Of a stretch of DNA of 64,000 bases, positions 1-10,800 are shown one piece after another. Under the pieces are notes generated by a model. That model was not told the origin of the DNA, searched no databases, and saw only the letters and a program-made list of their open reading frames with translations. A program made the position numbers and the translations under genes. Source of the stretch: Lunularia cruciata (Eukaryota > Streptophyta > Marchantiopsida > Lunulariales > Lunulariaceae); assembly GCA_948567375.1 (NCBI GenBank), contig OX419760.1:57784001-57848000 (forward strand), in the 5' to 3' direction. The first letter of the stretch is position 1, and the number at the start of each line of letters is the position of its first letter.

Positions 1-3000
1 AAAATCCTCCTCTGGTTATCCAGTAGGACAACACCAGGTGTGAACCGCGCTCTCTCAAAGGCCGGTCTAGCTGGTAACTCCTCCAATCTAGCCACTGCTG
101 CCTGCCATAAACCACTGGTCGCTGAACGGATCCCATGCTCCTCAACCAAGTCAGCTCCACTACCAACCACCTCTGCTCTAGTAGTAGGAACTGCACCATC
201 CCTACTCTCTCACAACGTGGCAGCCAACCAAAATACTGGGGTTGGGTCAACTCCCAATGTAAACATATCACTGGCCAAAAACAAAGGACGCCGCATAATC
301 AGCTGAGCCGCCCCCAACATCATGCTAGACTCAGTCTCTGTAGTAGCAAGTGGCTGACTAGCAGGTAGTCCATCATGTACTCCATCACCACCTACCACAT
401 CTGCATTGGGACATCTAGGAACCATGGATGTTGTCTGCAATGCCTCAGATAGCGTGAAAGACTGGGGAAGTCTAACTTATCTCCCAACCTCTCCTCTTTG
501 TGGGTCCAACTCCATTGATGCTCCTCTAGGCTCTGAAGCACGTATGGCACTCCTAGTCACTGTTGCAAATGCATCCACCTGTGCTGCTCCGCACATGAAG
601 TCCAAAGCATCTCTATCACCCGCATATGAGGTGGAACCCTTAGCACCCAAATCTGATCTCCTCTAAGCAATAGCCATACTAGCCAATCTCTACTCCAACT
701 GCTCAATCCGAGTAGCCATAGTTGTGTCAGAAGTAAGGGCAGGTACTGCACTCCTACTAGGTGTAGATCCTCTACCTCCACCTCGTCTTCCATGAACTAG
801 AGCTCCTGTACTACCTCCCATAGCAGCCCTATCACTCCGTAACTCCGGGTGTAGGTCAAAACACCGGTCACTAGTGTGACCAAATCTGTGGCAATGCTCA
901 CACTGCCTCTGTGCTGGCAGTGATGCACCAAAGGTATCAGGTCCGCTACCTTGAGTACACTCTCTCCGATAGTGAGGTCCACCACAAGTCCAACAAGCAA
1001 CACCACCACTCACTGGCTGCTACTGACCCGAAAATGAGGGTAAGGGTCTAACTCCACTAGGCCCTCCACTCGCTCCATACGATCTGGGTTGTCCACCCTG
1101 TCCTCAAAAACCAATTGGGTGTGGTGCACTCTACTACACTCTAGAAGAAGTCACAGCCATGGATGAGGTCTCCCTACCAAATCCAAATGTCACCACTCTC
1201 TCCTCCACCATGTTGAGGTCAATACGCTCAGCCAAACCAAAGACCACTGCCAAAGTGGGCGAAGTAGCCTGCAACAACATAGTATCACGAACTCTATGTC
1301 GCAACTCCCTGTCCAGTATCCCATACCAAAACTGGACGACTTGGGCCTCAATAACTCCCTAAGTGAAACAGATCAGACGCCTCATGCGAGTGTATGCCTC
1401 GCGTAGGCTCTCTCTAGCCTTCCGCTAGAACTCCTGTAAGCTCCTCAGCTTGTCAATCTGCACTCCCTAGTAGTTCTGCCTCAAACATAGGAAGAACTCC
1501 ACCATGGGGTTAAACCCCAATACCACACCACCTCCTGCAGCGGCACCTCCACTTGTAGTAGCACTATCTCCAGCTAGTGCACCTCCACTAGCTCCACCCA
1601 CACTACTCGAGCTAGAACTCATAGGTACAACTGATCTACTCTTGGCCACCGAGCTTGAAGTGATAGAGAAATAGTGTAGAGACCAATACTATCTCCAGAA
1701 CTCAATCTCCTCCAAATGAGCTCTCTTGAACTCATGGTAGTCGTCCATTGGCGGACCCTCCAAGTGCTGAAACAACCACTTCCATGCCTTGAAGGGTGTG
1801 AACAAAGTTGGGTTCCGCATCTACTACAGATCACACCAACTATCAAACTCTTGGATGAAGTCATCCAACTCAATGGTACCCATTGTACCAGAGTAACGCC
1901 TAGGGCCTTTGGAGGCCCCATAAATCTTGTCCATGTCCCACAACAACGGTGCGGACAAACCAAGTGCACTCTCAACTAAATCAGCTCATGTGTCAAACTC
2001 CAACTCAGAGTCAATCTCCTCCCTCATTGGGACCTGAGATATAGGCTGATACCAAGCACCACTCCGAGTAAACCCACAGCCTACGGTAGGGCTAACTCCT
2101 CTGGAATCTCCAAAGAACTCCGTAGTGACAAAGTAACCACAACAACAAACCCAAACCACCAACTGCAACCGCAAGTTGTAACCGCAAGTGCCCCACCAAG
2201 TGCCAACACCACCACGTGCCAACACCAACTAAGCACCACCCACTAATGTAACTCTAACCAAGATAACTACACTAGGGGAAAGTGCAACCTATAACCTGCC
2301 ATCATAACATGTACTCTCACGGTCTGTAGGTCATCACTTCCTGCCTCACCGGAGAGAAACAAAGGTACTCTGACTGGTCATCACTCCAGCCTCACCACGG
2401 AGAGCACACCAGAGCACCAATGCTCAAAAGTCAAGGCACCTCACACAAACGTGGTGCCAAACATGAAGCAGAGAATGGAGGGGGTCCAATCACAAGAAAT
2501 CTAAACAAAAACCCTCCATCTCATAACACAACACGGGACTGACTCGGCCTCCATTTGGCATTTGACATAAGAGTAGTTTGTATCTAAGTCCTAAGCTACC
2601 AGGATCACCAAGAATAAGATCAAGCTGCCTCTCCTAGCCAAAGCTACATGTGTATAGATAACAATGGCACAGTCATTAGGACAACAAGTGAGGGTGGACC
2701 AGTTGGCTAGGGCACCAGTCTAGGAACAAGAGATCTAGGGGTCAAACCCTGTTGCGCACAATCTAGCAAGAAAGGCAGATTTTGCCAACCAATGACCAAG
2801 ATTTACTCTAAACTAGCTAGCCTCACGCCAGCAAGCTGACTTGCTGGCCCTTCTAGGCCTTTGTAGCCTCCCACAGCCCTATGCCTCAAAGCCTCTAAAC
2901 GCCAAAATTCAGCCAAATGAAGCCTTTCTTGTTGCCACTTCGAACCTCCTCCAAAATTGGTGAAACTTCTCCAAATTTGCGAAAGTCCTCCAAACTAGCA

Positions 3001-3925
3001 AAACTCCTCCAAATCTGGCCAAACAGCAAAAACTCCTCCAAATCTGATGTAAATCCCAACCAAAATCTGACATAAACCCTACAGTTGGCTGTCCGCCAAA
3101 TCCCCTGCTAACTTTCCACTCAAGCCAAATTGACAACACGAGTTTTTCCAAATCACAAATTCATGAGAAGAGCTTCCCAACTCCACCTTCAATTTGACTT
3201 TCTAAGCCCAACTCGCAGCAAATTGGTCATGCTTTCACCTCTTGAGCTCAAAATCACAAATACTACTCGCAATTTGCTCCTTCTTTGCTTGAAATTTGGC
3301 CAGCGCTTCCGCACACCATCCGCCTAACTGCCAAATTTGCATCACTTGAACGAGCTTTTGCACACTAGGAAAACACTGAACTTGAATCGAACTACCAACG
3401 ATCCATCGAGCTTGGAGATACCACCAACACTCAAAGTTCATGCACCCAATTTCCCCTTGACTTCACTTCTCTGATGTAATCAGATTGCTTACCACTCTCA
3501 ACTCAAAATAACTCAGATCAGTACTTGATCTATCACTCTATAAACTGCCAACAATTGGGCACTGTTTACAGTCAAGCCACACCCACTCAAGCATAGAGAA
3601 TCCATGTGACACTCACCGGCCTCTGTCCACCATAGCTAGGAACTCAAAGGCTCAACATCAGAGAAGTGAGCTCTCTGGAGCTCACTTTGAAACTATATCC
3701 CTTGGACTCGAGCTAGCTTTGAAACCCTAACGGTCCCGCTGACGGCACACTTGATGGTGCAAACGGTGCAAAGTGACAGTGGGCCCCACTGTGAAGTCAG
3801 TACCCCTAACACAAAATCTAACCATCGGAAAGTAGTCTTTGAGAAACTGCTGAAATAACTCAAACTATTATCACTAGAACTCCAGTGTCCGAGCATCTAG
3901 ATGCGGCACTACAAATGGTGTGACA
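1..3925 (-). mobile_element. Family D gag-protease retroelement, copy 1 (decayed, cut by window edge)
   Basis: Bases 1-3925 align with a second copy that covers 3926-5633 plus 13462-16265: the text at base 1 matches that at about 4391, and the outer end near 3925 matches that near 16265. Coding sense is on the minus strand, so the 5' end is at the right and the protease part lies off the left edge. From right to left it holds a non-coding leader (about 2230-3925), a gag-like region (about 1400-1980) and two zinc knuckles (860-1010). Both copies begin on the minus strand with TGTCAC, as an LTR start would, but I could not delimit LTRs. Many stops break the frame, so it is inactive. The family name is mine. 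Confidence 0.75.
690..1980 (-). pseudogene. Gag-like region with two zinc knuckles, family D copy 1
   Basis: On the minus strand, 1013 down to 690 is open for 107 codons and has two cysteine-histidine knuckles: CWTCGGPHYRREC (CX2CX3HX4C, a variant spacing) and CEHCHRFGHTSDRC (canonical CX2CX4HX4C). Such knuckles bind RNA in the nucleocapsid part of Gag. Upstream, about 1980-1467, are broken pieces with a Ser/Gly/Ala-rich stretch and a region that matches the gag piece at 13715-14032 of copy 2. The frame is interrupted by stops and shifts, so this is a fossil. It ends in a short coiled-coil-like segment ending near 690. Confidence 0.7.
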
Positions 3926-3957
3926 AAAGCTAAAACTAATGTTGCCATGGTCTTGGA

Positions 3958-4360
3958 CTATAGTAAGCCAAGACTACCACTATTGAAGCATACTGGTAGG
4001 CGACATACTCGTCCCTCACCAAATTGCCAACCTGGTCTATAGGAGGCTATCTCCTCCCAATAGTCAATGCAGAAACCCATGGGGTATAACATTGCTCCTC
4101 CAACTAGCACATCATATGACTCAACTATTGTCGCAATAGCCTGAGCTCTCACCACCGAGCTGTCAGTCGGATGACCAGGCTAAACCTGGACAACAAGCTC
4201 CCCACGTGTGATGTACTATGTCAAACCACCACCTAGAGATATCTGGATCTAAAATGGACACCTTTCCACATTGGTCTTCCGTAACTCTAGACCGACTACT
4301 GCAGCCTCCCCTAACATAAGGGGCTACGCACCAGAGTCTAACAAGACTCTTTGTGGTGTA
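3958..4360 (-). pseudogene. Retropepsin-like aspartic protease, family D copy 2
   Basis: Reading the minus strand, the active-site triad Asp-Ser-Gly-Ala lies at about 4338-4327 after two hydrophobic residues, as in retroviral-type aspartic proteases. The downstream half includes SYDVLVGGAMLYPMGFCIDY (near 4110-4050), the conserved D-[IV]-L-[LV]-G segment of the family. There are in-frame stops between the two parts, so no complete product can be made. The protein ends next to the start of copy 1 with no pol domain after it. The style of this protease resembles ones I recall from non-flowering land plants, which is inference. Confidence 0.65.
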
Positions 4361-4862
4361 TAGAGCTTCCTTGAAGGTCCCACCAAGTGGAAAATCCTCC
4401 TTTGCTTATCCAATAGGACAACACCAGGTGTGAACCGTGCTCTCTCAAAGGCCGGTCTAGTTGGCAACTCCTCCAATCTAGCCATTGTTGCCTACCATAA
4501 ACCACTGATGAACGGATCCCATGCTCTTCAACCAAGTCAGCTCCACTAACAACCACCTCTACTCTATTAGTAGGAACCGCATCATCCCTACTCTCACAAA
4601 GCATGGTAGTCAACCAAAACACTAGAGCTAGGTCAACTTCCAATGTAAACATGTCATTGGCTGAAAACAAAGAGCACCGCATAATCAGCTGAGTCGCTCC
4701 CAACATCATGCTAGACTCAATTTGTGTAGTAGTATGTGGTTAACTAGTAGGTAGTCAATCATGCACTCCATCACCACCTACCACACCTACATTAGGATGT
4801 CTAAGAGCCATGGGTGTTGTCTGCAATGCCTCAGATAGCATGAAAGACTGGGGAAGTCTGAC

Positions 4863-5600
4863 CTATCTCCCAACCTCTCCTCTTTGTGGGTCCAACTCCA
4901 CTGATGCTCCTCTAGGCTCTAGAGCACATACTACACTCCTAGTCACTGCTGCAGATGCATCCACTTGAGTTGCTTCACACATGAAGTCCAAAGCATCTCT
5001 ATCACCAACATATGAGGTGGAAGCCTCAACACCCAAATTTGATATCCTCTGAGCAATGGCCATACTAGCCAATCTCTGCTCCAACTGCTCAATCCGAGTA
5101 GCCATAGCTGTATCAAAAGAAGGGGCAGGTACTGCACCCCTACTAGGTATAGATCCTCTACCATCGCCTCAACCACCACATCTTCCATGAACTGGAGCTC
5201 ATCTACTACCTACCATAGCAACCTTACCACTTTGTAACTTCGGGTGAAGGTCAAAGCACCGGTCACTAGTGTGACCAAATTTGTGGCAATGCTCACACTA
5301 CCTCTATGCTGGTTGTGATGCACCCAAAGTATCAGGTCCACTGCCTTGAGTACACTCTCTCCAATGGTGAGGTCCATCACAAGTCCAACAAGCAACACCA
5401 CTACTCACTAGTTATTGTTGACCCAAAAATGAAGGTAAGGGTCTAGCTCCACTAGGCCCTCCACTTGCTCCATAGGATCTAGGCTATCCATCTTGTCCTC
5501 AAAAACCAACTGGGCGTGGTCCACTCTACTACACTCTAAAAGAATTCACAATTGTGGATGAGATCTCCCTACCACATCTAGATGTCACCACTCTCTCCTC
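4863..5600 (-). pseudogene. Gag zinc-knuckle and linker region, family D copy 2 (3' part of gag)
   Basis: This matches copy 1 at about 480-1210 almost base for base with scattered transitions. The minus-strand frame includes the segment MATRIEQLEQRLASMAIAQR (5105-5046), a likely short coiled coil following the knuckles. The knuckle cysteines are partly lost here. The left half of gag is separated from its N-terminal part (13462-14480) by the nested family A element. Confidence 0.6.
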
Positions 5601-5628
5601 CACCATGTTGAGCTCAATATGCTCAGCC

Positions 5629-5633
5629 AAACC
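5629..5633. repeat. Target-site duplication of family A (left copy)
   Basis: AAACC at 5629-5633 is repeated at 13461-13465. Because the LTR itself ends in A, the duplication can be read as 5 bp (AAACC) or 4 bp (AACC). Removing the element and one copy restores the sequence seen in family D copy 1, so these are the true borders. Confidence 0.9.
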
Positions 5634-6325
5634 TGTAACACCCATTTGTGCATGTGTGTGGTATTGTGATATTTAGCTTGGTATTACAAGTACTTAAGAG
5701 ATATTATTTATATAGAGATAAAGGATGGTTCTATATTAGTCATGGTTAGCTAAAGTTAGTCATAGCTAAGATAGATGGGACCTTACTTTAGAGGAAGTAG
5801 AAAAGATGAGCACCACTATTTTGGATTTTAGTGTGTTGACTTGGTATTATTCCTAGGTGTTTGGCTTTGGGGAAAGAGTTGAGAACTCTTGGGCCCGCAA
5901 GCCTTTTTGTTTTGGATTCTTCTTTAGTCCAAGGATAGCCCATGTGAAGGAATCCTTGCTTTAGTGGTTGGGTCAAGATAAGACCACATGCTTAGGGGAA
6001 TATGCCCATGTGAATGGATATTCCTTTCTACTTTTTGACTTTACTTGAATTTTAGTCTAGTAACTTGAGTTACTACGGTAATTAGTAACTTTGATACGTA
6101 ACTATTTCACAAGTATATAAACAAGGAGTGAGGAGGTACTCATCATCTTTTCATTTGCAACTATCTCTCTCTCATTGAGTTCTCTAGTGAGCAATGTCTT
6201 GAGTCTTGGAGTGTTAGCCTTGGAGGAGTATGATGGAGTTGGGGTTCCTTGCCTTCTTAGTCCATGGTGCGCTACCATAATAGCCATCAGAGGTTCATCC
6301 TGAGTGAGAGACAGGCCGGCTCACA
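5634..6325 (+). repeat. Family A 5' LTR (692 bp)
   Basis: It begins TGTAACACCC and ends CCGGCTCACA and appears identical over its length to 12770-13461. U3, R and U5 borders are not marked, but a TATA box at 6114 puts R about 30 bp further on, leaving a U5 of roughly 180 bp. Confidence 0.95.
6114..6121 (+). promoter_or_regulatory. TATA box of the family A LTR promoter
   Basis: TATATAAA lies about 480 bp into the LTR, a usual place for the Pol II core promoter that makes the genomic RNA. The same motif occurs in the right LTR at about 13250. Transcription start is inferred at about 6145. Confidence 0.6.
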
Positions 6326-6329
6326 TTTT

Positions 6330-6347
6330 TGGTTCCGTTGCCGGGAC
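6330..6347 (+). other. Primer-binding site of family A
   Basis: TGGTTCCGTTGCCGGGAC starts four bases after the LTR. It begins with TGG, the complement of tRNA CCA, and differs at a few positions from the tRNA-Asp type site used by plant Athila/Tat-like elements. The exact tRNA is not settled. Confidence 0.6.
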
Positions 6348-6366
6348 CTCTCTAGAAGGCAAGATA

Positions 6367-6537
6367 ATGTTCCGCGTCCAATTCTACATTAGGCAGAAGG
6401 AGGCTATGAGAGCTCACTTGGAGAGAACATTAGGAGAGGAGAGGGCTGAACTTATGTTAGAGAACCAAGATCCATTTGTATACCCTGTAGTTCATTATGA
6501 TGTCTTTGAGGTGATTTTGTACATCTTGTACACATGA
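6367..6537 (+). CDS. Short leader ORF a of family A (56 codons)
   Basis: This small frame begins soon after the primer-binding site. Its end, reading PFVYP..V.Y and closing with LYILYT, is closely echoed by a second small frame at 7683-7826, and both have a TLG block a little upstream. So the leader contains a duplicated peptide-coding module. The decayed inverted family A copy keeps the region near 17400-17460. I do not recognise a function. It could be a remnant of a longer extra ORF or a pair of upstream ORFs acting on Gag translation. Confidence 0.4.
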   Translation: MFRVQFYIRQKEAMRAHLERTLGEERAELMLENQDPFVYPVVHYDVFEVILYILYT

Positions 6538-7161
6538 GAGGAATTGGAGAGATTGTGTGAGGTGGATTGCAGATTTTGGGGATTAAGGTGATTTTGGGCA
6601 AAATCTCAAGTTTGAGATCTGGACTTGAGATTTCTACACATGATAGCTTGGGTTATCTTTCAGTTAGCACACTTGAAATTATTGAGAGAGCTTCTATGCG
6701 CACTGGGCTAGAATTTTTGAAAGCTGATAGGGTAAAGTGCTCCCGCAACTGCATGCTCTCTGGAAAATTGTACAGAGTCTGCCATTTCTTCAATTTTCAG
6801 TGAATTGTCCTGAAAATTTCCAAGAAAATTCAGTGCATTGTATCCTACCTGCTGCCACAAAAATTAGAGAGAGATCGTTTTTGCGCAGGGCGTGATGAGT
6901 TTTTGAAGTGAGGGGGGTGGTTTTCAGACCAAATCTGAAATATGGGTGCTGAATAGAAAAGTGTCTAGGCCAAATGGCTCAATGAAAAGATCTGAAATTT
7001 TGCAGGGAGGGACGCCCTGGAGTTGTGATCAAGTGTGCAAAATTTCAGAGGACTGTGACGTATTGGTTGGGAGATTTGAATGACATTGTGAGGAAGGGTC
7101 AATTCTGCAGAGTGGAGATCTCATGCATGAGAAGCTTGAGATCAACAAAAAGCATGTTTGA

Positions 7162-7659
7162 GTGTTTAGATTCATCTTGGGGAACATGGAGAGTCATCAA
7201 GAGTGGAAATTGAGATTATGCAAGGTTCCCCAAGGGTTTGAGGTGATTGTAGGGGTGGATTTGAGGAAAAGAGAGTTTACAATAGAATTTGAAGAGAGTG
7301 TTGAGAGGATCCAAAAACCTACACCACTTGGAGGAAAGAGTGAGTCTAAGTGCTTTCTATGTGGAGAGAAGGGACATAAGGCAAGTTCATGTCCATTGAC
7401 CTTTGAGAGCAAGAGATTGAGGGAAAGGAGAGGCTTACTTGACTTGGGTTTGCATGTTGGACCTTCTTCACCAAGATTGGGAGGGCGAAGATCTAAGACC
7501 AAGGAGTTGTGTGAGGTTTGTGGAGTTGAAGGACTTCCAAAAGGACATGAGTGTAGTGGACTAAAAGCACTTTTGGAAACTTTGGTGAAGGATCTTGGAG
7601 AGAGTCTTAGTACAGCTACAGAAATACTACCACCTTCATCAGCTAGTTCTCAAGATTAG
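7162..7659 (+). CDS. Extra zinc-knuckle ORF upstream of gag-pol in family A (165 codons)
   Basis: A canonical CCHC knuckle, CFLCGEKGHKASSC, starts at about codon 64, and a second Cys/His cluster (CEVCGVEG...GHEC) starts near codon 115. The N-terminal part is basic and the C-terminal tail is Ser/Thr/Leu-rich. A CCHC knuckle suggests RNA binding like nucleocapsid, yet the element's real Gag with its own knuckle starts only at 7895. The same region survives, in inverted form, at 16266-16900 in the old family A fragment. Additional ORFs before gag are known in some plant gypsy lineages, but I do not recognise this one. The first AUG may not be the true start; no longer frame joins it to the 6367 ORF. 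Confidence 0.5.
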   Translation: MFRFILGNMESHQEWKLRLCKVPQGFEVIVGVDLRKREFTIEFEESVERIQKPTPLGGKSESKCFLCGEKGHKASSCPLTFESKRLRERRGLLDLGLHVGPSSPRLGGRRSKTKELCEVCGVEGLPKGHECSGLKALLETLVKDLGESLSTATEILPPSSASSQD

Positions 7660-7682
7660 TGATGGAGATAATCTTTCAACTT

Positions 7683-7826
7683 ATGGATAAACTATCCATG
7701 AGAGTTAGATTAATATGCACTCTAGGATTTGATGTTGCTATAGAAATCTTGGAGCAACCTGAACCTTTTGTGTTCCCTAGAGTGGATTATTCTCAGATGG
7801 TGTTAGTCATGTATATACTCTATTAG
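7683..7826 (+). CDS. Short leader ORF b of family A (47 codons), paralogue of ORF a
   Basis: It ends PFVFP.VDY...YILY before a stop, matching the end of the frame at 6367-6537, and shares the TLG block upstream. It closes about 70 bases before the Gag start, with an A/G-rich stretch (7827-7890) in between. This position would fit an upstream ORF that tunes re-initiation, which is inference. Confidence 0.35.
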   Translation: MDKLSMRVRLICTLGFDVAIEILEQPEPFVFPRVDYSQMVLVMYILY

Positions 7827-7894
7827 TAATAGAGTGAGAGAAAAGAAAAGAGAAAAAAAAAATTAAGAGAAAAGAAAGATAGTGAGGGGTTAAG

Positions 7895-10800
7895 ATGGGG
7901 AAACTTCCGGTTTTCTTTGGCAAGGATGGAGAAGATGTGGAGGCCTTTGTGAGAGACTTCAAGAGAGCTTGCATAGGAAACAATGAGAGGAGGAAGAATG
8001 AGTGGGCCTCATTATTACCAGATTTCTTTGAGGATGCAGCACTTACATGGTATGAGTCAGAATACCAAAAGAGAGAGAGGAGAGAGGGGGAAGAGGAGTC
8101 TTGGGAGACTTTGACTTCAGCACTCATTGAGAACTTTCTTCCTGATGAGAGTTATGAGAGATTGATGAGTGAGGTTACATTTCTCAAGCAAGGAGATGGA
8201 GAGAAAGTGAGGGTCTATGTGGAAAGAGTGGAAAAGTTGGAGTCCAGATTTCGCATAGTGTTGAGGAAGGGTGGGGATGATGTGGAGACTACAATGATTG
8301 GCATAGGGGCCATGCTCACCAAGAATTTTGTGGGAGGATTGAGACCACAAATTAGAAGCAAGGTGAGATATGAGAAACCTTCTTCCAAGGTTGAAGCTAT
8401 CAAGATCGCAATTCGTATGGAGGAGAGTTTGGAAGGGGATGAGAGTGATTTGGTGGTGAAGGAGGTTGTGCATCCTCCTCAAGGCTACAAGTATGGTGGA
8501 ACTTCTGATACTTTGGTGACAAGGGTTGCACCACAAGTAGTAGTTGCTCCAATTCTTGCACCTCCACCAAAAGATCCACTCCAAACCATCACAGAACAAC
8601 TTGCGGATCTCAAGATCAATGTGGTGCAACTATGGGAGAAGAGAGAGGTGGATCAGAATGTAGGGAGAGGACCTAGGAGTTATGGAAACTATCCATATAG
8701 AGGAGGCCAACCAGCCAACAATTTCAATGATAGAAATTGTTTTGGTTGTGGAGGAAGAGGCCATATCCAAAGGAATTGCCCAAATTCCACTTACCATGGA
8801 GGAAGGGGTTATGAGGGAGCCAATAGAGGGAAAGAGGGAGGTAGTGAAACCCAAGTGGCTCCTAATCCCAACAAAGGTAAGGGGATAGCATCCATAGATG
8901 TGGTTGAGAGCAAGTATGAGAAGGGAGAGTGCTCAAACTCCAAGGGTCTTAATTTGGAGCTTTTGGCACAAGAGAAGAAGAGAGCTCGTTTTGCAAAGGA
9001 TGTTCACTCTTCTCAAGGATTTACTTCAAGCAAGGATACTCCTATGTCTACTAGGAGCACTCGCACCTCAACACCATCAACAACAAAGACTCCAAGGAAG
9101 AAGTTGGGGATGGAGGACTTCTTGATCTCAAAGCAACAATGGAACTACAATGTGTTGGAGGATGTTGGTAGTCACAAGGCTAACATCACAGTGGGCCAAT
9201 TAATTGCTTTGAACCCTACCTTGAGAAAGGAGCTTAGAGGTGGTTTGAGTTCTACAAGGAGCAAAAAGAAGAAGAAGGCAAAATTTCCAGTATCAATGGG
9301 GGTGGTGGATGCCAAGCCAGCACCATGGGAGGCTTGTGAATATGCCTCCAAGATTGATGTGAGAGTGAATGGTCACAACATCAAGGATGCATTGGTTGAT
9401 GGAGGATCAGCAGTGAATGCCATGTCAGAAAGGTTGATGAAGAAGTTGGGTATGATACCCTCAAGACCTTCAACATTTGTGGTGAGCATGGCAAACAAGC
9501 AACAAGTTCGACCAGTAGGGGTGATGGATAAGGTGGTAGTTTCAGTTATGGGAGTTCAAAATCTCATGACTTTCCAAGTCTTGAAGGATTCAAGCTATGA
9601 CTTACTTCTTGGGAGGCCATGGTTGAGAGCAGCACGCACAACTGATCGATGGCACAAAGGGTACTTAAGGATTGGGCCCTCAAACCATAGAGTCACTGTT
9701 CCTGTGACTAACACCACCAACACTTCACATTCAGATACCCCATCTTCTGATTATTGGGAATCTGATTCTGAAGGAGGAGCTTCAGGTGTGGACACAAGCA
9801 TGGAAGAGGAGACTTCCACGGAGGAGGATGAATCTGAATCTGATTCAGATGTGTATCCTTTGTGTGCTATGGATTTTGCACCTAAGCCAGAGGTTTTGAA
9901 GGACCCAGATAAATCACCATTGACACTTGAGGAGGTAGAGAGAAGGTTATCTACCCTCAAGTATGGCCCAAATGTTACCAAGGAGGAGAAGGTGAGATTT
10001 GAGGAGATTTTCCGCAAGTTCATCCATGTGTTTGCTTTTAGTTACAAGGATTTGAAGGAAGTCACCTTGGAGGAGCACAAGATAGAGGTGGAGTTACATG
10101 CAAGACCAATCCGCCAAAAGCAACGTCGCATTAGCCCACCAATATCTTTGGTTGTGAAGGAGGAGATTGATAAGCTCAAGGAGGCTGGATTTATCTTTGA
10201 GGTGGAGAATTCAGAATGGGTGTCTCCAATTGTCATTGTGAAGAAAAAGAATGGCAAGCTTCGGGTATGTGTGGATTACAAGAAGCTCAATGCTGTTACC
10301 AAGAAGGACTACTACCCATTGCCATTCATTGATGAGATCTTGGAGGAGGTTGCAGGTCATGAGAGGTACAGTTTTGGAGATGGTTATAGTGGATATAACC
10401 AAATCAAGATTGCACCAGAGCATCAACAACTCACCACATTCACCACACCTTGGGGAACTTACGCTTTCAAGGTCATGCCTTTTGGGCTTTGCAATGCTCC
10501 AGCCACATTCCAACGGTTCATGAACAAGGTATTTGAACCTTTCATTGGGAAATTTGTGAGAGATTTCATTGATGACTTTTGTGTCTATGGGAGCAAGGAG
10601 GAGCACTTTGAGCACCTAATCAAAGTCTTGCAACGCTTGGATGAGGCAAATGCATCACTCAACCCAGAGAAGTGCATTTTTGGATGTGAAGAAGGTCTAC
10701 TTTTGGGGCACATCATCTCCAAGGATGGAATAGCAGTTGATCCTGAGAAGGTGAGGAAAATCTCAGACCTTCCATTCCCTTCAAGCTTGACAAAGTTACG

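Noticed and set aside
1619-1975. 118-codon minus-strand frame in family D copy 1
   Set aside because: The gag-like similarity is in a neighbouring frame; this one is rich in Cys and Trp from translating it out of phase.
8117-8629. 170-codon minus-strand frame
   Set aside because: Shadow of the family A gag-pol frame; all domain matches are on the plus strand.
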